From Takifugu bimaculatus (Eukaryota; Chordata; Actinopteri; Tetraodontiformes; Tetraodontidae): a DNA stretch of 64,000 nucleotides. The notes beneath the pieces were generated by a model. It was given only the letters and a program-made list of their open reading frames with translations, was not told where the DNA came from and ran no database searches. Position 1 is the first letter of the stretch. Every line of letters starts with the position of its first letter. Shown here in pieces: positions 22,761 to 34,265 of the stretch. The stretch covers positions 11,115,418 to 11,179,417 of the forward strand of contig CP034975.1 of NCBI GenBank assembly GCA_004026145.2, read 5' to 3'. The position numbers and the translations under genes are program-made.

Positions 22761-24251
22761 AGTGCAATAACTCAATCATATGTCCTGTGTGATGCTCTTT
22801 CTGCTCTTTCTACATTGAGCTCTTTGCATGCCTTTTCTAGAAAGCTAGGCAGTCTGCTGCTTGTTGATTAGAGGATACCTGGACATAGCAAATGAGCTCA
22901 GTCTTGACAGATAATACATGTTCATTGTTGGGGAGAAAGTGATCAGTTTTGTTCCCGTGCTGTTGCCATCAGAGGAATGAGACGGAAGCTTCAGTTTACT
23001 TGCTGCAAGGGCAACCACAGTGTGGGCTACAAGTGTGGGCCCTGGTGAGGTTTATTCTTATACTAGCACACGAACATGTAAGATTACAATAAGCGTAAGT
23101 GTAAGCGTCATGTGATAAAGCATAAGCATCACATGATAAAACAAAGCATGATATATACAAAAGGAACATATAAGAAAATGGGGGATGGAGTGTCACAGGA
23201 TGTTCAGGTTGTCCCCTGCTATCCTGAGGTGATAGAACATCAGCTAAAGTAGGTCAGGGTTCTGGTCAGGAGTGATAATAAGTAGTTATATGAACAGTTT
23301 GAACCTAACATTCATCCTTTGGCTTTTCTTCCTCAGGACAGTGAAAAGGCTTGGATTTTTAACAGTTGGCTCATCCTCGTCATCCTCTCCACTACTCCTC
23401 TCAGCAAGTATGGTGACTTCCTGGTCCTCAGCCAAGACCAGGTCTGAAAAAGTCGATGTTGACCGTGGTGATAATTAAGTTAATGAACGATAAGTAAGAC
23501 TGAATTATGTTACTGATGCTTTTGGAAGTGAGAAAAGATTGGTGCCTGGCTTGAAAAGTTGGGAGAAGGAAATATATACAATGTATTAAATTAACTATTT
23601 GGTGCCCGAAACTATCAAGTTAAGAATGATGCTTGTGATGATAATGAGTTGCAATTGTGTACATTCAACTACATACAGTATATCATCTCCTTCATCTCAC
23701 TCTTGACTACATCTGGTGCAAAGACATTTTAATCTAGCCAAAAGAATCAGATTGATGGGTATAGTAACATAGACATCGTGTAGACCAGGAGCCACCAACC
23801 GGTCTGGTCTGGTCCGGACTCAGAAGCAATAATGCACGAACCCAGATCTCGAATTCGTTCATTACTGGAGAAATTTAAATTTGATAAGTTTATTCTATTT
23901 CAATTGCCTTTCTAATGTTTACAACCAATGCCGTAATCACTACAAAGCGGAGCCGGTTAAGACCAGGAAAGGAACGGTCCATTGTGTAAGAGTCAAGCCA
24001 TTCCTCAACTGAACACGCCTCTGCATTCCATGCAATAAACATATTGGTACTCTCATTTGTTCGGAGGTGGAAGACGAGAGCGATAGAGAGGCAGAGAAAT
24101 GGAGGTGAGCCAGAGACAGGTAAAGAAATGGGTAAGTGAGATAGAAATGGTAGTGTACTGTCTAAGAAAAAAAGGCAAAAATTAACAGTAAAAATAGAGC
24201 CTTCACCTGATCATTATTTATGCTCATCCTTCCTCGTGGCAGTTCAAAACC

Positions 24252-24642
24252 TGTTGGGGTCCAGGGTTCCAGGTTGTGTTTGGGTTTTCCTGCAGGGGGC
24301 GTGGAGGAGTCATTAGTGGCAACAGCTCTCGTGGCAGGCAGGTGCACCTGTCAGCAATTTCCATCAGGCCACCTATTTAAGGAGGGCGTGCGTGCCAATC
24401 AGGGTCGGAGTGTTTTGCTGTCTTGTTTTGGTGTGTTCGTTTGAGGTCTCCATGCCGTCCTGCTGGACCTGTAAATGTGCATAACCTGACTCCTGTGCTG
24501 GGTCTGCGCTGGAGCTCTCTGTGTGCCCCGGAAGATTGAACTAGTGCTTCCCTGCAGTCCAGGAGGACTACCAGTTTGATTTGTTTAGTTTAATAAAACC
24601 TATTTTTGGACTTTTTATCACTGTCAAAACCCTACCTTAACA
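24252..24642 (+). mobile_element. Probable solo LTR
   Basis: A 391-bp unit runs from TGTTGGGG to CCTTAACA. It contains a CTATTTAAGGAGGGC TATA-like box (about 24371) and an AATAAAACC polyadenylation signal (about 24591). Flanking pentamers AAACC and AAATC are nearly identical, a possible decayed 5-bp target duplication. There is no coding sequence and no second copy in the window. Confidence 0.55.
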
Positions 24643-24700
24643 AAATCGATGTTATGCTCAGAGACTTTAGAATTAAAAGTATGAACTGTCACTATGACAC

Positions 24701-25066
24701 TGTTAGGTTCAAACGACCTGAAACATGAGAAAAACAAATGAGGCAAAGACAACAGTTCTGAATTTTACTTGCAAGGAGAACGGGGAGATGTGCTCAGTTA
24801 CAGATCTCCAACATGTTCTGCCGCACACCTCCCGCCATCCTTCTTTTATTGGAATTAGGAGGTCCCTAGTTACAGAAGTCCTTCACTGATTTGATTAGCT
24901 TATCTCGCAAACAGCACATTCTTCTATATCAGACAGATTAAGAGAACATCTCCTGGGTTAGGCCCCGCAGCTCTGTCTCCAGTCAATGTCACTTCTCCAA
25001 CAGCCGCCGCATTTCTGTCGCCCTTGACCAGAGAAGTTCGAGGTGACATACCAAGCATCATGAACA
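24701..25066 (-). mobile_element. Possible LTR-like unit, minus orientation
   Basis: Read on the minus strand it runs from TGTTCATGATGC to AACCTAACA, with AATAAAAGAAGG near its middle (about 24843). TG...CA ends and the signal position suggest an LTR. Its right border coincides with the Harbinger insertion at 25069. No target duplication was found, so the call is weak. Confidence 0.35.
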
Positions 25067-25068
25067 TT

Positions 25069-26269
25069 GGGCCAGATTCACGAAACGTTCTTACGAACAA
25101 ATTTGTTCTTAAGTCCCACTTACGAACATTTTACGAAGATTGTGGCATTCACCAATTTCTTCTTATCCTGGATTTATACGTAGGTAAGAACAAATCCTAC
25201 GAACACTCAGGAGTACTCTTACGCACATTTCAGTGCCGACATGTTGGCATGGTTGTGTTTTCTTCTCTTGTGCAGTTCAATAAAATTCAATATTACAATG
25301 ATAATTCTGTCATATTTATTTATTTATTTATTTATTTCCTATTTTTGGTGATTTACGGAGAATTTTAAAATTACGTAAATGTGCCAATGACTTAACATTA
25401 ATCAACCAAATTGGAAACCATGCCAAAACTGTCTTTTTATTTGATTTTATCTTGATTTATTTTATTAGGGGATCGAGGACATGCCCTAGCTCCCTGGTTG
25501 TTGACACCACTGACCAACACTCAGACTCCACAGGAAATTTTATTCAATCAGATGCATGCGCGCAGTCGCTCCACCATTGAACGCACCATCGGCATTTTAA
25601 AGGGGCGCTGGATGTGTTTGGACACAGAGCCACAACCCCCTGAGGATGTGCGTCCTGGCGCAATGATGGGACCAGACTGCAGGCACGCGGTTCACGTTTG
25701 AGCGCGATTAATTGCCCGTTTGTGAATAAAATGCATTATTGTCACAATTTTAGTCTAACAATCTTGATTCACTTCAAAAAGAAAAAAAAGAGAGACCGGT
25801 TTCAGAGCACAGCTTTTACACGTTTATTTTTTTTACATTCTCGTTGATTTCTTTAAGCGTGTTGACTATAGTCATCAGGGTTGAGGCAATTTTATCAAGC
25901 ATGTTAGCCATCCTTTCTTGATTGTGCAACACGGCGTCAGAAATCAGGCGTGGAGAGGCAAGCTTTGGGCATTTCGCTTTGGGCATTTTGCTGCTTTTTG
26001 CTCTGTCTAGAGGGTCCTGCTGCAGTTCCTTTTATGGGCATTGGTGGGCGGTGACTTATGCTAATCGTATGTTAATTAGACTCACCTGACACGCGCTTTC
26101 AACTTATGAACAGATGGCGTTCATCAATCTAAGAACACAGCTGCGAACAATTCTGGGGTTTACGAACGCATTGGTGAATCCGACGTAGGGTTTTCTTAAG
26201 GAACTTCTTAAGAACAACTTAAGAAAGAATCTAAGAAGATTCTTAAGAACATATTGGTGAATCTGGCCC
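25069..26269 (+). mobile_element. PIF/Harbinger-type transposon, copy A (internally deleted)
   Basis: The ends are GGGCCAGATTCAC and GTGAATCTGGCCC, an inverted pair, flanked by ATT at 25066-25068 and 26270-26272. Both sub-terminal zones are rich in TTCTTAAG/TTCGTAAG words. Inside are a remnant of a HARBI1-like nuclease (plus strand) and, on the minus strand at about 25840-25990, the tail of a second protein, giving the two-gene Harbinger layout. At 1.2 kb it is too short to be autonomous. Confidence 0.8.
25465..25701 (+). pseudogene. Harbinger transposase (HARBI1-like) C-terminal remnant
   Basis: The frame reads GDRGHALAPWLLTPLTN, then FNQMHARSRSTIERTIGILKG, RWMCLDTE and the terminal HAVHV. 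This corresponds to the last catalytic block of PIF/Harbinger DDE nucleases (RSTIER...LKGRW). The upstream catalytic aspartates are deleted. The same segment recurs in the copies at 32438 and 33782. Confidence 0.75.
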
Positions 26270-26272
26270 ATT

Positions 26273-27327
26273 GTGTTTTTTAGTTTGGATTTGACCTTGC
26301 AGTATTCTTTCTGCTGCTAGCTCACTTAGACATCTAGTTATTAACAGTTCTTCAACTTACCTCTTTGGTAAATCAATATTGTTATTGGACTTACGTAAGA
26401 CTTCCGTAAATTACCTGTATGTATCGCTCCTCGACCACTGACATTTCTTGAAGCTAGGCTTGTCAATCCAGGACAGACAGACAGATTGCAGGAAATGATG
26501 AGATCTTGTATTGTAGATTCAGGAATTGCTTTATTTCCCAGATGGCCCTGGCTGTATATCTGCACATCTTTTGCCTGAGTCAAGAACACATCAAGGCTGC
26601 TCTGTCCCTCTCCACTGGCAAGTTTTTTACTTTGTTGAATTCAGAAATCCAGAACAAGACAGAAAATCAATTAGGATGTTAAATTATAGTAACACCATCT
26701 GGATTATATTGCTAACATTTATATGTGTAGCAAAGCTAATCTAATTAATCTTTTATTTGTGAATATACAGAAGGTTGCTAAAAAGGCACAGAATAATTCA
26801 GAGTAGCAGGAAAATAATTCTAGCATTATTAATCACGCTAATAATAACGAATTATCCAATCACAGTTACAGAAGGTTACATCTGCTGGACACAGAATCAT
26901 CACCATTTACCAGCTGGTACATCATGCATGTGGCTAGTACTGTAGGCTGCACTCACTAGCCAAAAATAGAAGAGTGGTAAAATTTCACCAGGTTAGACAT
27001 TTGGCCAATGGACAAAAAAAGGTTGCACTCAAGTTTGCATTCACTCAACATATAGTTGAATCACACCAAATCTACTAGAACCTAACCGATTCCTCTATCC
27101 TCTTGCAAACCCAGTGTAATGGTAACCTGATAAACCTGTTAGAACCTTACGTGGTCAACAATAAAACTGTGTAACCTGCCTGTATGCCACCAGTATAACT
27201 GTGTTTTACTTCAATCAATGTTCACTAGTTGATTGTGTCTGCAGAACATATGATTAATGAGCTAAACATGTTTGCTAATCATCCATATGAGTGAGTTTTC
27301 AGGTGCCTAATAAAATTCAATGCTGAT
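26273..27327. other. Unannotated AT-rich spacer
   Basis: No exon, RNA gene or element family is recognised between the Harbinger copy and the Gypsy element. Confidence 0.5.
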
Positions 27328-27332
27328 CCAGC
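27328..27332. repeat. 5-bp target-site duplication, left (CCAGC)
   Basis: CCAGC precedes the 5' LTR and recurs at 32071-32075 directly after the 3' LTR. Confidence 0.85.
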
Positions 27333-27787
27333 TGTTGTGGCTCGGGTTTCTCACCTCCTCCCCCACCTGCAGGATCGGCAGGCAGGGGCGGGCCAAACTG
27401 TGATGAGCGCTGAGCCTCTGGCGCACCTGCAGCGCATTACCGTAATTCTGCGGCTACTTAAACTCCTCTCTCTTTGCCTCCGGTGCCGGATTGTTGTTTC
27501 GCCAGCGTCTAGCGCCCACCCTCTGTGATCTCCAGTTTTTTGCCTCCTGTTTTCCGTGGTTACTTCCAGTGTGTGAGTTTGTTCCAGTGCCTCGTCACTG
27601 CGTTTTCATTTGTACTTTTTCTCAATGGTTTTTTCCCTGTATGGTGATTTTTAGTTCGTAGATTTTCTGTTGTTACTTTTCTAGTTTTGTTTCTGTTGCT
27701 ACTTTTCGATTCATTCGTATTGCACCTTTTTTGTTTCTTTTCTTTTACTCTGCATCTGGCTCCAGGCCTCCTTGACTTCCCATAACA
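27333..27787 (+). repeat. 5' LTR of the Gypsy element
   Basis: A 455-bp LTR matching the 3' copy with many substitutions and length differences (it is about 20 bp longer, mainly in a duplicated T-rich segment near 27670-27730). The AATAAA-containing segment of the 3' LTR is missing here. Confidence 0.88.
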
Positions 27788-27803
27788 GAACAATCCGGCC
27801 ACT

Positions 27804-28800
27804 ATGGACCCAGCAGAGTCAGATCGGCTGAAGCAGACGCTTTCCGCGCAAGCAGCGCGGGTCCACCAGGTGGAGTCGGCTCTGCGCCAAATGTCCGAGC
27901 ACATGCAGCGCATCACGGCCGGCGTCTCTCAACTCAGCGGTCAGCTGGTGGCCCTGGACGAACGGCTTCCTCGCGCACAGGACACCACCGCGTCGGTCCC
28001 AGTCGACAGGCCGCTGACCAACCCTGTTACGCAGCCACGTGAGCCCTATATCCCCATCCCAGGAAGGTATTCAGGAGACTTGGGGACATGCTCCCAGTTT
28101 TTACCCAGCAACCCCTCACCTACTCCTCCCCGCAAGCCAAGACTGCCTTTGTCATGAGTTTGCTTACCGGACAAGCCGCTGCCTGGTCCGTAGCTGTCGC
28201 CACACAGCAACAGGAGTTGATGGGCGATTACACCGGGTTCGTGGAGTAGATGAAGAGGGTGTTCGATCACCCGGTGAAAGGAAGACAGGTGGTGAGCCAA
28301 CTGCTAGACCTCTGACAGGGTAGCTCCTCTGTTTGAGTACGCCATAAACTTTTTGCATTCTAGCGGCAAAGAGTGGGTGGGGGGGGATTCAGCCTTGCAA
28401 GCCATATTCCTCAAGGGGCTAGCAGGAGAGCTGAAGGACAAATTAGCTGTTCAAGATGAGTGCCACTCCCTTAACTCCCTTATTGATTTAACCATCCGCA
28501 TTGACAATAGGATCAGGGAGCGGCAGGGGATGCAGAGGGGACGGTTCCGCACCTGCACCCAGTTTTACCCACCTGACTCCTTCCCGAGATCTCCTGCCGC
28601 CCCCCCACTACGCCCAGGAGCAACTGCTGCGGCCTGCAGAGGAGCCCATGCAGCTAGGAAGGACACGCCTCACGGCAGCTGAGAGACAACGCCACATGCA
28701 GTACCAGCTTTGTCTCTACTGCGCACAGCAGGGACACTATATTTCCCGATGTCCTGAGGTGCCAAGGGGACGGGGTTCATCGTATCTCTTCCTCCTCCAC
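27804..28800 (+). pseudogene. Gypsy gag, ending in a CCHC zinc knuckle
   Basis: It opens with MDPAESDRLKQTLS and a coiled region (HVQ/QVESALRQMSEHMQRI), then RYSGDLGTCSQFL. A small deletion near 28090-28110 shifts the frame. The matrix/capsid-like block continues (YSSPQAKTAFVMSLLTGQAA) with stops at about 28248 and 28313. The knuckle CLYCAQQGHYISRC lies at about 28707-28750 and has all four ligands. Confidence 0.8.
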
Positions 28801-28854
28801 GTCAAGGATCCAAGTCCAAGGTACGATCCATCTCCCTGAACACTCCGTCCCTAC

Positions 28855-28935
28855 TAACGTGTTGGTGGATTTTGGCGCAGATGAAAGTTTCATCAACGCA
28901 GACTTTGTTAACACTCATGCCATCCCCACTTATGA
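28855..28935 (+). pseudogene. Gypsy aspartic protease remnant
   Basis: The frame reads NVLVDFGADESFINADFV. The family active site is D-S/T-G; here the middle residue is Phe, so catalysis should be lost. Sequence jumps soon after (about 28950-28980) into the RT entry block, suggesting a deletion of the protease/RT connector. Confidence 0.7.
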
Positions 28936-28975
28936 CTCCCCGGCGCCACTCTTCCCACCAAGAGACTTTTTCACC

Positions 28976-30210
28976 TTGCCAAGCCAGAGCGGGAGGCAAT
29001 GGAGAAGTACATTACGGAGTCAGTGGCAGCCGGTCTCATTTGTCCCTCCTCGTCTCCCGTGGGGGCAGGGTTCTTCGTAGAAAAGAAAGATAAATCCTTA
29101 CGCCCCTGTATTGACTACACCGGACTAAATGACATCACTGAAGAGCAAGTACCCTCTCCTTCTGATTGACTCAGCTTTCAGCCCCCTACACACCGCTACG
29201 GTGTTTACTAAATTAGATTTGAGAAACGCTTATCACCTCATCAGAATCCGGGAGGGGGGGGGGGATGAGTGGAAAACGGCTTTCAACACCCCGCTAGGCC
29301 ACTTCGAATACTCGGTGATGCCCTTTGGACTCACTAATGCCTCTGCCGTATTCCAATGTCTAGTCAAGGACGTGCTGCGGGATCTGCTGAATAAGTCGGT
29401 GTTCATTTACCTGGATGACATACTGATCTTTTCCAGGTCATTGGAGGAGCATGTTGGGCATGTGCGGGAAGTGTTGAAGAGACTATTGGAAAATAAGCTG
29501 TACGCCAAAGTGGAAAAGTGAATTCCATGCATCTAAGTTTCCTAGGCTTTGTGATTGAGAAGGGACAGCTTCGCACAGATCCCTCCAAGGTGGCAGCAGT
29601 CAAGGACTGGCCCATGCCCACTACCCGCAAGCAGCTTCAGCGTTTCTTAGGCTTTGCCAATTTCTATCAACGTTTCATATGAAACTACAGCCGCCTGGGA
29701 GCACCACTCACGCGTCTCACGTCCCCCAAGCTCACTTTCGTCTGGTCTCCAGTTGAACAGCAGGCCTTCGAAAAACTAAAAAACATGTTTATTAATACCC
29801 CTGTCCTTATGCACCCAGATACGGAGCGACAGTTCGTGGTCAAAGTTGATGCCTCGGACTCCGGGGTATGGGCTGTCCTCTCAGCGCCAGGCCACTGATA
29901 ATAAGCTTCACCCCTGCGCCTTTTTCTCACGCCATCTCTCCCCAGCAGAAGCCAATTATGTAGGTAACCGGGAACTCCTGGCGGTGGTCCTGGCTCTGCA
30001 GGAGTGGAGGCACTGGCTGGAGGGAAGGACACAGCCTTTCATCGTGTGGACGGACCACAAAAATCTCACCTACCTGCGCACCGCTCACTGCCTGAACTCA
30101 CGACAGGCCCGCTGGGCCTTGTTCCTCGGCAGGTTCCGCTTCACGATCACGTATCACCCCGGCTCATGGAACACAAAGCCTGATGCACTCTCCCGCCAGT
30201 TTTCCTCGGA
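28976..30210 (+). pseudogene. Gypsy reverse transcriptase and RNase H
   Basis: The RT entry block reads PSSSPVGAGFFVEKKDKSLR, then TKLDLRNAYHLIRI, VMPFGLTNASAVFQ and the catalytic VFIYLDDILIFSR near 29401-29440. RNase H follows with VKVDASDSGV (about 29840), ACAFFSRHL-type sequence, ELLAVVLALQEWRHWLEG, WTDHKNLTYL and KPDALSRQ (about 30180). Frameshifts near 29150-29200, a stop at 29519-29521 and a stop at about 29680 break the frame. Confidence 0.82.
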
Positions 30211-30369
30211 GAGGGAGCCCTCCAGGGAAACAGTCTTGGACCCGGAGTGTGTGCTGGGCAAGGTCCACTGGCCAGTCGAGGCAGAGGTTCAGGAAGTGCT
30301 CCAGGGACAGTTGGTCCCAGACAGATGCCCGCCGGACCAGCTGTTCGTCCCACCGTCTGCCCGGTCATC

Positions 30370-31130
30370 GGTACTCTCATGGGGACACACCTCCCGAATA
30401 GCCTGCCACCCAGGAGTTCATCGCACTTTAGCCCTCATCCGACAGTGCTTCTGGTGGTCATCCATGGCGGCAGACATCCGGACCTTTGTTGCTGCATGCA
30501 CTGTGTGTATGCACAGCAAATCTTCACGCAGGACTCCTGGAGCCGCTACCCATTCCCCCTCGTCCCTGGTCCCACATCGCTGTGGACTTCGTTACCAGAC
30601 TGCCCCCCTCTGAAGGCAACACTACTATCTTAACAGTGGTCGATCGTTTCTCCAAGGCGGTACATTTTGTTCCCCTTCCTAAACTCCCCACCACCTTGGA
30701 GACGGCAAACCTGATTCAACATGTTTTTAGACTCCATGGAATTCCACAAGACATTGTGTCAGACTGCGGACCTCAATTCACCTCCCAGGTGTGGAAGGCG
30801 TTCTGTCGGGCCCTGGGAACCACCTCCAGCCTCACCTCGGGTTACCACCCCCAGTCCAACGGGCAGACAGAATGAGCCAACCAGAGTTTGGAGGCATCCC
30901 TGCGTTGTGTGGTCTCCTGCCTCCCGTCCTCCTGGGCCTCACATCTACCCTGGGTGGAGTACGCCCACAACTCGTCAGTGCAGCAACCGGTCTGTCTCCC
31001 TTCATGGTCAACCACAGCTACCAACCTCTGTTCCCCAGCCAAGAGTCTGAAACAGTGGTACCCTCGGTCCAAGCCCAGTTCCGCCGGATCAGACGGGTGT
31101 GGCGGGAGACTCGAGCTGGACAGGACAGCG
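30370..31130 (+). pseudogene. Gypsy integrase core
   Basis: The zinc-binding N-terminal part is seen at about 30385-30500 (GHTSRIACHPGVHRTL, then AACTVC). The catalytic core starts at about 30580 with VDFVTRLPPSEGNTT and VVDRFSKAVHFVPL, then IVSDCGPQFTS (usual Arg replaced by Cys) and YHPQSNGQTE. The triad D, D, E can be seen, but the codon right after the last Glu is TGA at 30873-30875, where CGA (Arg) is expected. Confidence 0.82.
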
Positions 31131-31419
31131 GAGCGTAACAGGCGCCTGGCGGACCGCCACCAAGCACCGGCGCCTAATTACCAAGTGGGTCAGCAGGTGT
31201 GGCTCTCCTCCCACAATCTCCCCCTCCAGACTGATTCTAGGAAACTCGCCCCCAGGTACACCAGCCCTTACCCCATGGACAAAATCATCAACCCTTGTGC
31301 AGTCCGTCTCCACCTCCCTGAAGATCCACCCAGTGTTTCATGTCTCCTTCCTCAAGCCCGTTGCCAAAAGCCCCCACCAACCTCCTGCGCCACCACCACC
31401 CCCCCACGCCTTGTCGAAG

Positions 31420-31600
31420 GCCATCCGGCCTACACGGTCAACAAGATTTTGGATGTACGCAGGCGGGGAAGGGGGTTCCAGTATTTGGTCGACTGGGAGG
31501 GGTACGGCCCGGAGGAGCGATCCTGGATTGGGCGCTCCCTTATTTTAGACCCACAATTGTTGAGGGATTTTTATCTCAGGTTCCCAGACAAGCCAGGTAG
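31420..31600 (+). pseudogene. Gypsy integrase C-terminal chromodomain
   Basis: The frame reads YTVNKILDVRRRGRGFQYL, VDWEGYGPEERSWI, then LLRDFYLRFPDKPG. This is a canonical chromodomain with its Tyr/Trp aromatic positions. In chromoviruses this domain guides integration to marked chromatin. Confidence 0.85.
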
Positions 31601-31635
31601 GATGCCAGGAGGCGTCCATTTGGGGGGAGGGGTAC

Positions 31636-32070
31636 TGTTGTGGCTCAGGTTTCTCGCCTCCTCCCCCACCTGCAGGATCGGAAGGCAGGGGCAGGCCAAA
31701 CTGTGATGAGCGCTGAGCCTCTGGCGCACCTGCAGCGCATCACCGTAATTCGGCGGCTACTTAAACTCTTCTCTTTGCCTCCGGTGCTGGATTGTTTCGC
31801 CAGCATCTAGCTCCCACCCTCTGTGATCTCCAGTTTTTCACCTCCTGTTTTCCGTGGTTTCTTCCAGTGTGTGTTTGTTCCAGTGCCTCGTCACTGCATT
31901 TTCATTTGTACTTTTTTCAATGGTTTTTTCCCTGTATGGTGATTTTTAGTTCGTAGATTTTCTGTTGCTACTTTTCTCGATTCAATCAAATTGCACCTTT
32001 TTTGTTTTCAATAAAGAGCCGTGTCTTTTACTCTGCATCTGGGTCCAGGCCTCCTTGACTTCCCATAACA
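31636..32070 (+). repeat. 3' LTR of the Gypsy element
   Basis: A 435-bp LTR matching 27333-27787. It keeps a CAATAAAGAGCCG polyadenylation signal near 32009-32016 that the 5' copy lacks. It is followed at once by the CCAGC target duplicate. Confidence 0.88.
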
Positions 32071-32289
32071 CCAGCATCCTTAAGTTTGATACTGCAGACT
32101 TTGCACTCTGCACTTCTTTTGGTTCCACCTTGTTTAAAATTGTTATAATTAAACAAAATGCCAAAGGGTGACGCTGCACCATATTATTACAGCCATCTGA
32201 GGTGCGTGAGGTGTGGTTACCATGACAATGAGGAAGAAAGTTCATTTAAGACATTTAAAATTCTCATTAATACACCAAAAAGTCTGAAA

Positions 32290-32370
32290 ACCAGAGTTGG
32301 ACAAGTCTTCTGCGCATGAGTCCAAGTCAAGTCTGCGTGTGACTTAAGTTCAAGTCCCCCATGTCTGGTT
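32290..32370. repeat. AAGTC-rich dispersed repeat, second occurrence
   Basis: AGTCCAAGTCAAGTC and CAAGTCCCC words resemble 22195-22300. Confidence 0.35.
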
Positions 32371-32437
32371 TCCTTGAACCCTTAATTTGACTAAATGTGA
32401 GTTTGGGAAAGCCATTGTATCAAATCCGAGGAAGAAA

Positions 32438-33568
32438 GGGCCAGATTCACAAAGCGTTCTTACGAACAAATTTGTTCTTAAGTCCCACTTATGAACATTT
32501 TACGAAGATTGTGGCATTCACCAATTTCTTCTTATCCTGGATTTATTCGTAGGTAAGAACAAATCCTATGAACACTCAGGAGTACTCTTGCGCACATTTC
32601 AGTGCCAACATGTTGGCATGGTTGTGTTTTCTTCTCTTGTGCAGTTCAATATTACAATGATAATTCTGTCATATTTATTTATTTATTTGTTTATTTCCTA
32701 TTTTTGGTGATTTACGGAGAATTTTAAAATTATGTAAATGTGCCAATGACTTAACATTAATCAACCAAATTGGAAACCATGCCAAAACTGTCTTTTTATT
32801 TGATTTTATCTTGATTTATTTTATTAGGGGATCGAGGATATGCCCTGGTTGTTGACACCACTGACCAACCCTCAGACTCCACAGGAGTTTTATTCAATCA
32901 GATGCATGCGCGCAGTCGCTCAACCATTGAACGCACCATCGGCATGTTAAAGGGGCGCTGGATGTGTTTGGACACAGAGCCACAACCTCGTGAGGATGTG
33001 CGTCCTGACGCAATGATGGGACCAGACTGCAGGCACGCGGTTCACGTTCGAGCGCGATTAATTGCCCGTTTGTGAATAAAATGCATTATTGTCACAATCC
33101 GAGCACAGCTTTTACACGTTTATTTTTTTTTACATTCTTCTTTTTTTACATTCTCGTTGATTTCTTTAAGCGTGTTGGCTATAGTCATCAGGGTTGAGGC
33201 AATTTTATCAAGCGTGTTAGCCATCCTTTCTTGATTGTTCAACACGGCGTCAGAAATCAGGCGTGGAGAGGCAAGCTTTGGACATTTTGCTGCTTTTTGC
33301 TCCGTCTACAGGGTCCTGCTGCAGTTCCTTTTATGGGCATTAGTGGGCGGTGACTTATGCTAATCGTATGTTAATTAGACTCACCTGGCACGCGCTTTTA
33401 ACTTACGAACAGATGGCATTCATCAATCTAAGAACACAGCTGCGAACAATTCTGGGGCTTACGAACGCGTTGATGAATCCGACGTAGGGTTTTCTTAAAA
33501 AACTTCTTAAGGACAACTTAAGAAAGAATCTAAGAAGATTCGTAAGAACATATTGGTGAATCGGGCCC
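32438..33568 (+). mobile_element. PIF/Harbinger-type transposon, copy B
   Basis: Same family as 25069-26269, with GGGCCAGATTCAC and GTGAATCGGGCCC ends. It is flanked by AAA at 32435-32437 and 33569-33571, so the target duplication is 3 bp. The transposase remnant lies at about 32827-33075 with small deletions. The second-protein remnant is on the minus strand at about 33140-33290. Confidence 0.8.
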
Positions 33569-33599
33569 AAAGTTTGTAGTGCTCCTGTGCGCACCGCTC

Positions 33600-33770
33600 C
33601 GAATTCTATTCTTTCAAAGTAGAAGTGGATGCCTCTGTCTGGTGCAGGTGCATTTCTCCCACAGGATTTACCACCTGGTGTGTTAAGTTTTCTCAAAAAT
33701 TTAAAATGGTCCATTACAGCACCACTGAGAAGGAGAAGGCCCTCTCATTAGCTGTGCAATATGACATTGC
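33600..33770 (+). pseudogene. Ty3/Gypsy RNase H fragment
   Basis: The plus strand reads FKVEVDASV, then KFSQKFKM(V)HYSTTEKEKA, a decayed Gypsy RNase H ('F.VEVDAS' and 'HYST.EKE') with a frameshift between the blocks. It lies between two opposed Harbinger copies. Confidence 0.65.
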
Positions 33771-34017
33771 AATGTTTTGTGTAAGTTGTTCTTAAGCAGT
33801 TCCTTAAGAAAACCCTACGTCGGATTCACCAACGCGTTCGTAAACCCCAGAATTGTTCGCAGCTGTGTTCTTAGATTGATGAATGCCATCTGTTCGTAAG
33901 TTGAAAGCGCGTGTCCAGGTGAGTCTAATTAACATACGATTAGCATAAGTTACCGCCCACCAATGCCCATAAAAGGAACTGCAGCAGGACCCTCTAGACA
34001 GAGCAAAAAGCAGCAAA

Positions 34018-34197
34018 ATGCCCAAAGCGAAATGCCCAAAGCTTGCCTCTCCACGCCTGATTTCTGACGCCGTGTTGCACAATCAAGAAAGGATGGCTAA
34101 CATGCTTGATAAAATTGCCTCAACCCTGATGACTATAGTCAACACGCTTAAAGAAATCAACGAGAATGTAAAAAAAGAAGAATGTAAAAAAAAATAA
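34018..34197 (+). CDS. Harbinger second-protein C-terminal ORF (Myb/SANT-type partner), remnant
   Basis: A 59-codon ORF starts MPKAKCPKLASPRLISDAVL and continues with a helical segment (NMLDKIASTLMTIVNTLKEI) and a lysine-rich end. It lies opposite to the transposase remnant (34266-34500, minus) of the same copy. PIF/Harbinger elements encode a nuclease and a separate Myb-like DNA-binding protein; this segment is best read as the C-terminal oligomerisation tail of the latter, without its DNA-binding part. Expression is unlikely. Confidence 0.45.
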   Translation: MPKAKCPKLASPRLISDAVLHNQERMANMLDKIASTLMTIVNTLKEINENVKKEECKKK

Positions 34198-34265
34198 ACG
34201 TGTAAAAGCTGTGCTCGGATTGTGACAATAATGCATTTTATTCACAAACGGGCAATTAATCGCGC

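Larger units (their letters stand above)
27333..32070 (+). mobile_element. Chromodomain-bearing Ty3/Gypsy LTR retrotransposon (chromovirus), complete outline, decayed coding region
   Basis: Two direct LTRs (27333-27787 and 31636-32070) with TGTTGTGG...CATAACA ends are bounded by the 5-bp duplication CCAGC. Between them, in order, come gag with a CCHC knuckle, protease remnant, reverse transcriptase, RNase H, integrase and a C-terminal chromodomain. A purine-rich tract (about 31619-31633) precedes the 3' LTR. The gag start lies only 17 bp after the 5' LTR, and I see no clear tRNA primer complement there. The layout recalls the sushi-ichi group of fish. Stops, shifts and an apparent deletion between protease and RT make it inactive. 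Confidence 0.9.

Noticed and set aside
24162..24444. Small frames in the LTR at 24252
   Set aside because: They lie in LTR-like non-coding sequence with TATA and polyadenylation words; no motif supports them.
27560..27916. Minus-strand frame across the 5' LTR and gag start
   Set aside because: It is low-complexity and antisense to the LTR and gag; no family motif.
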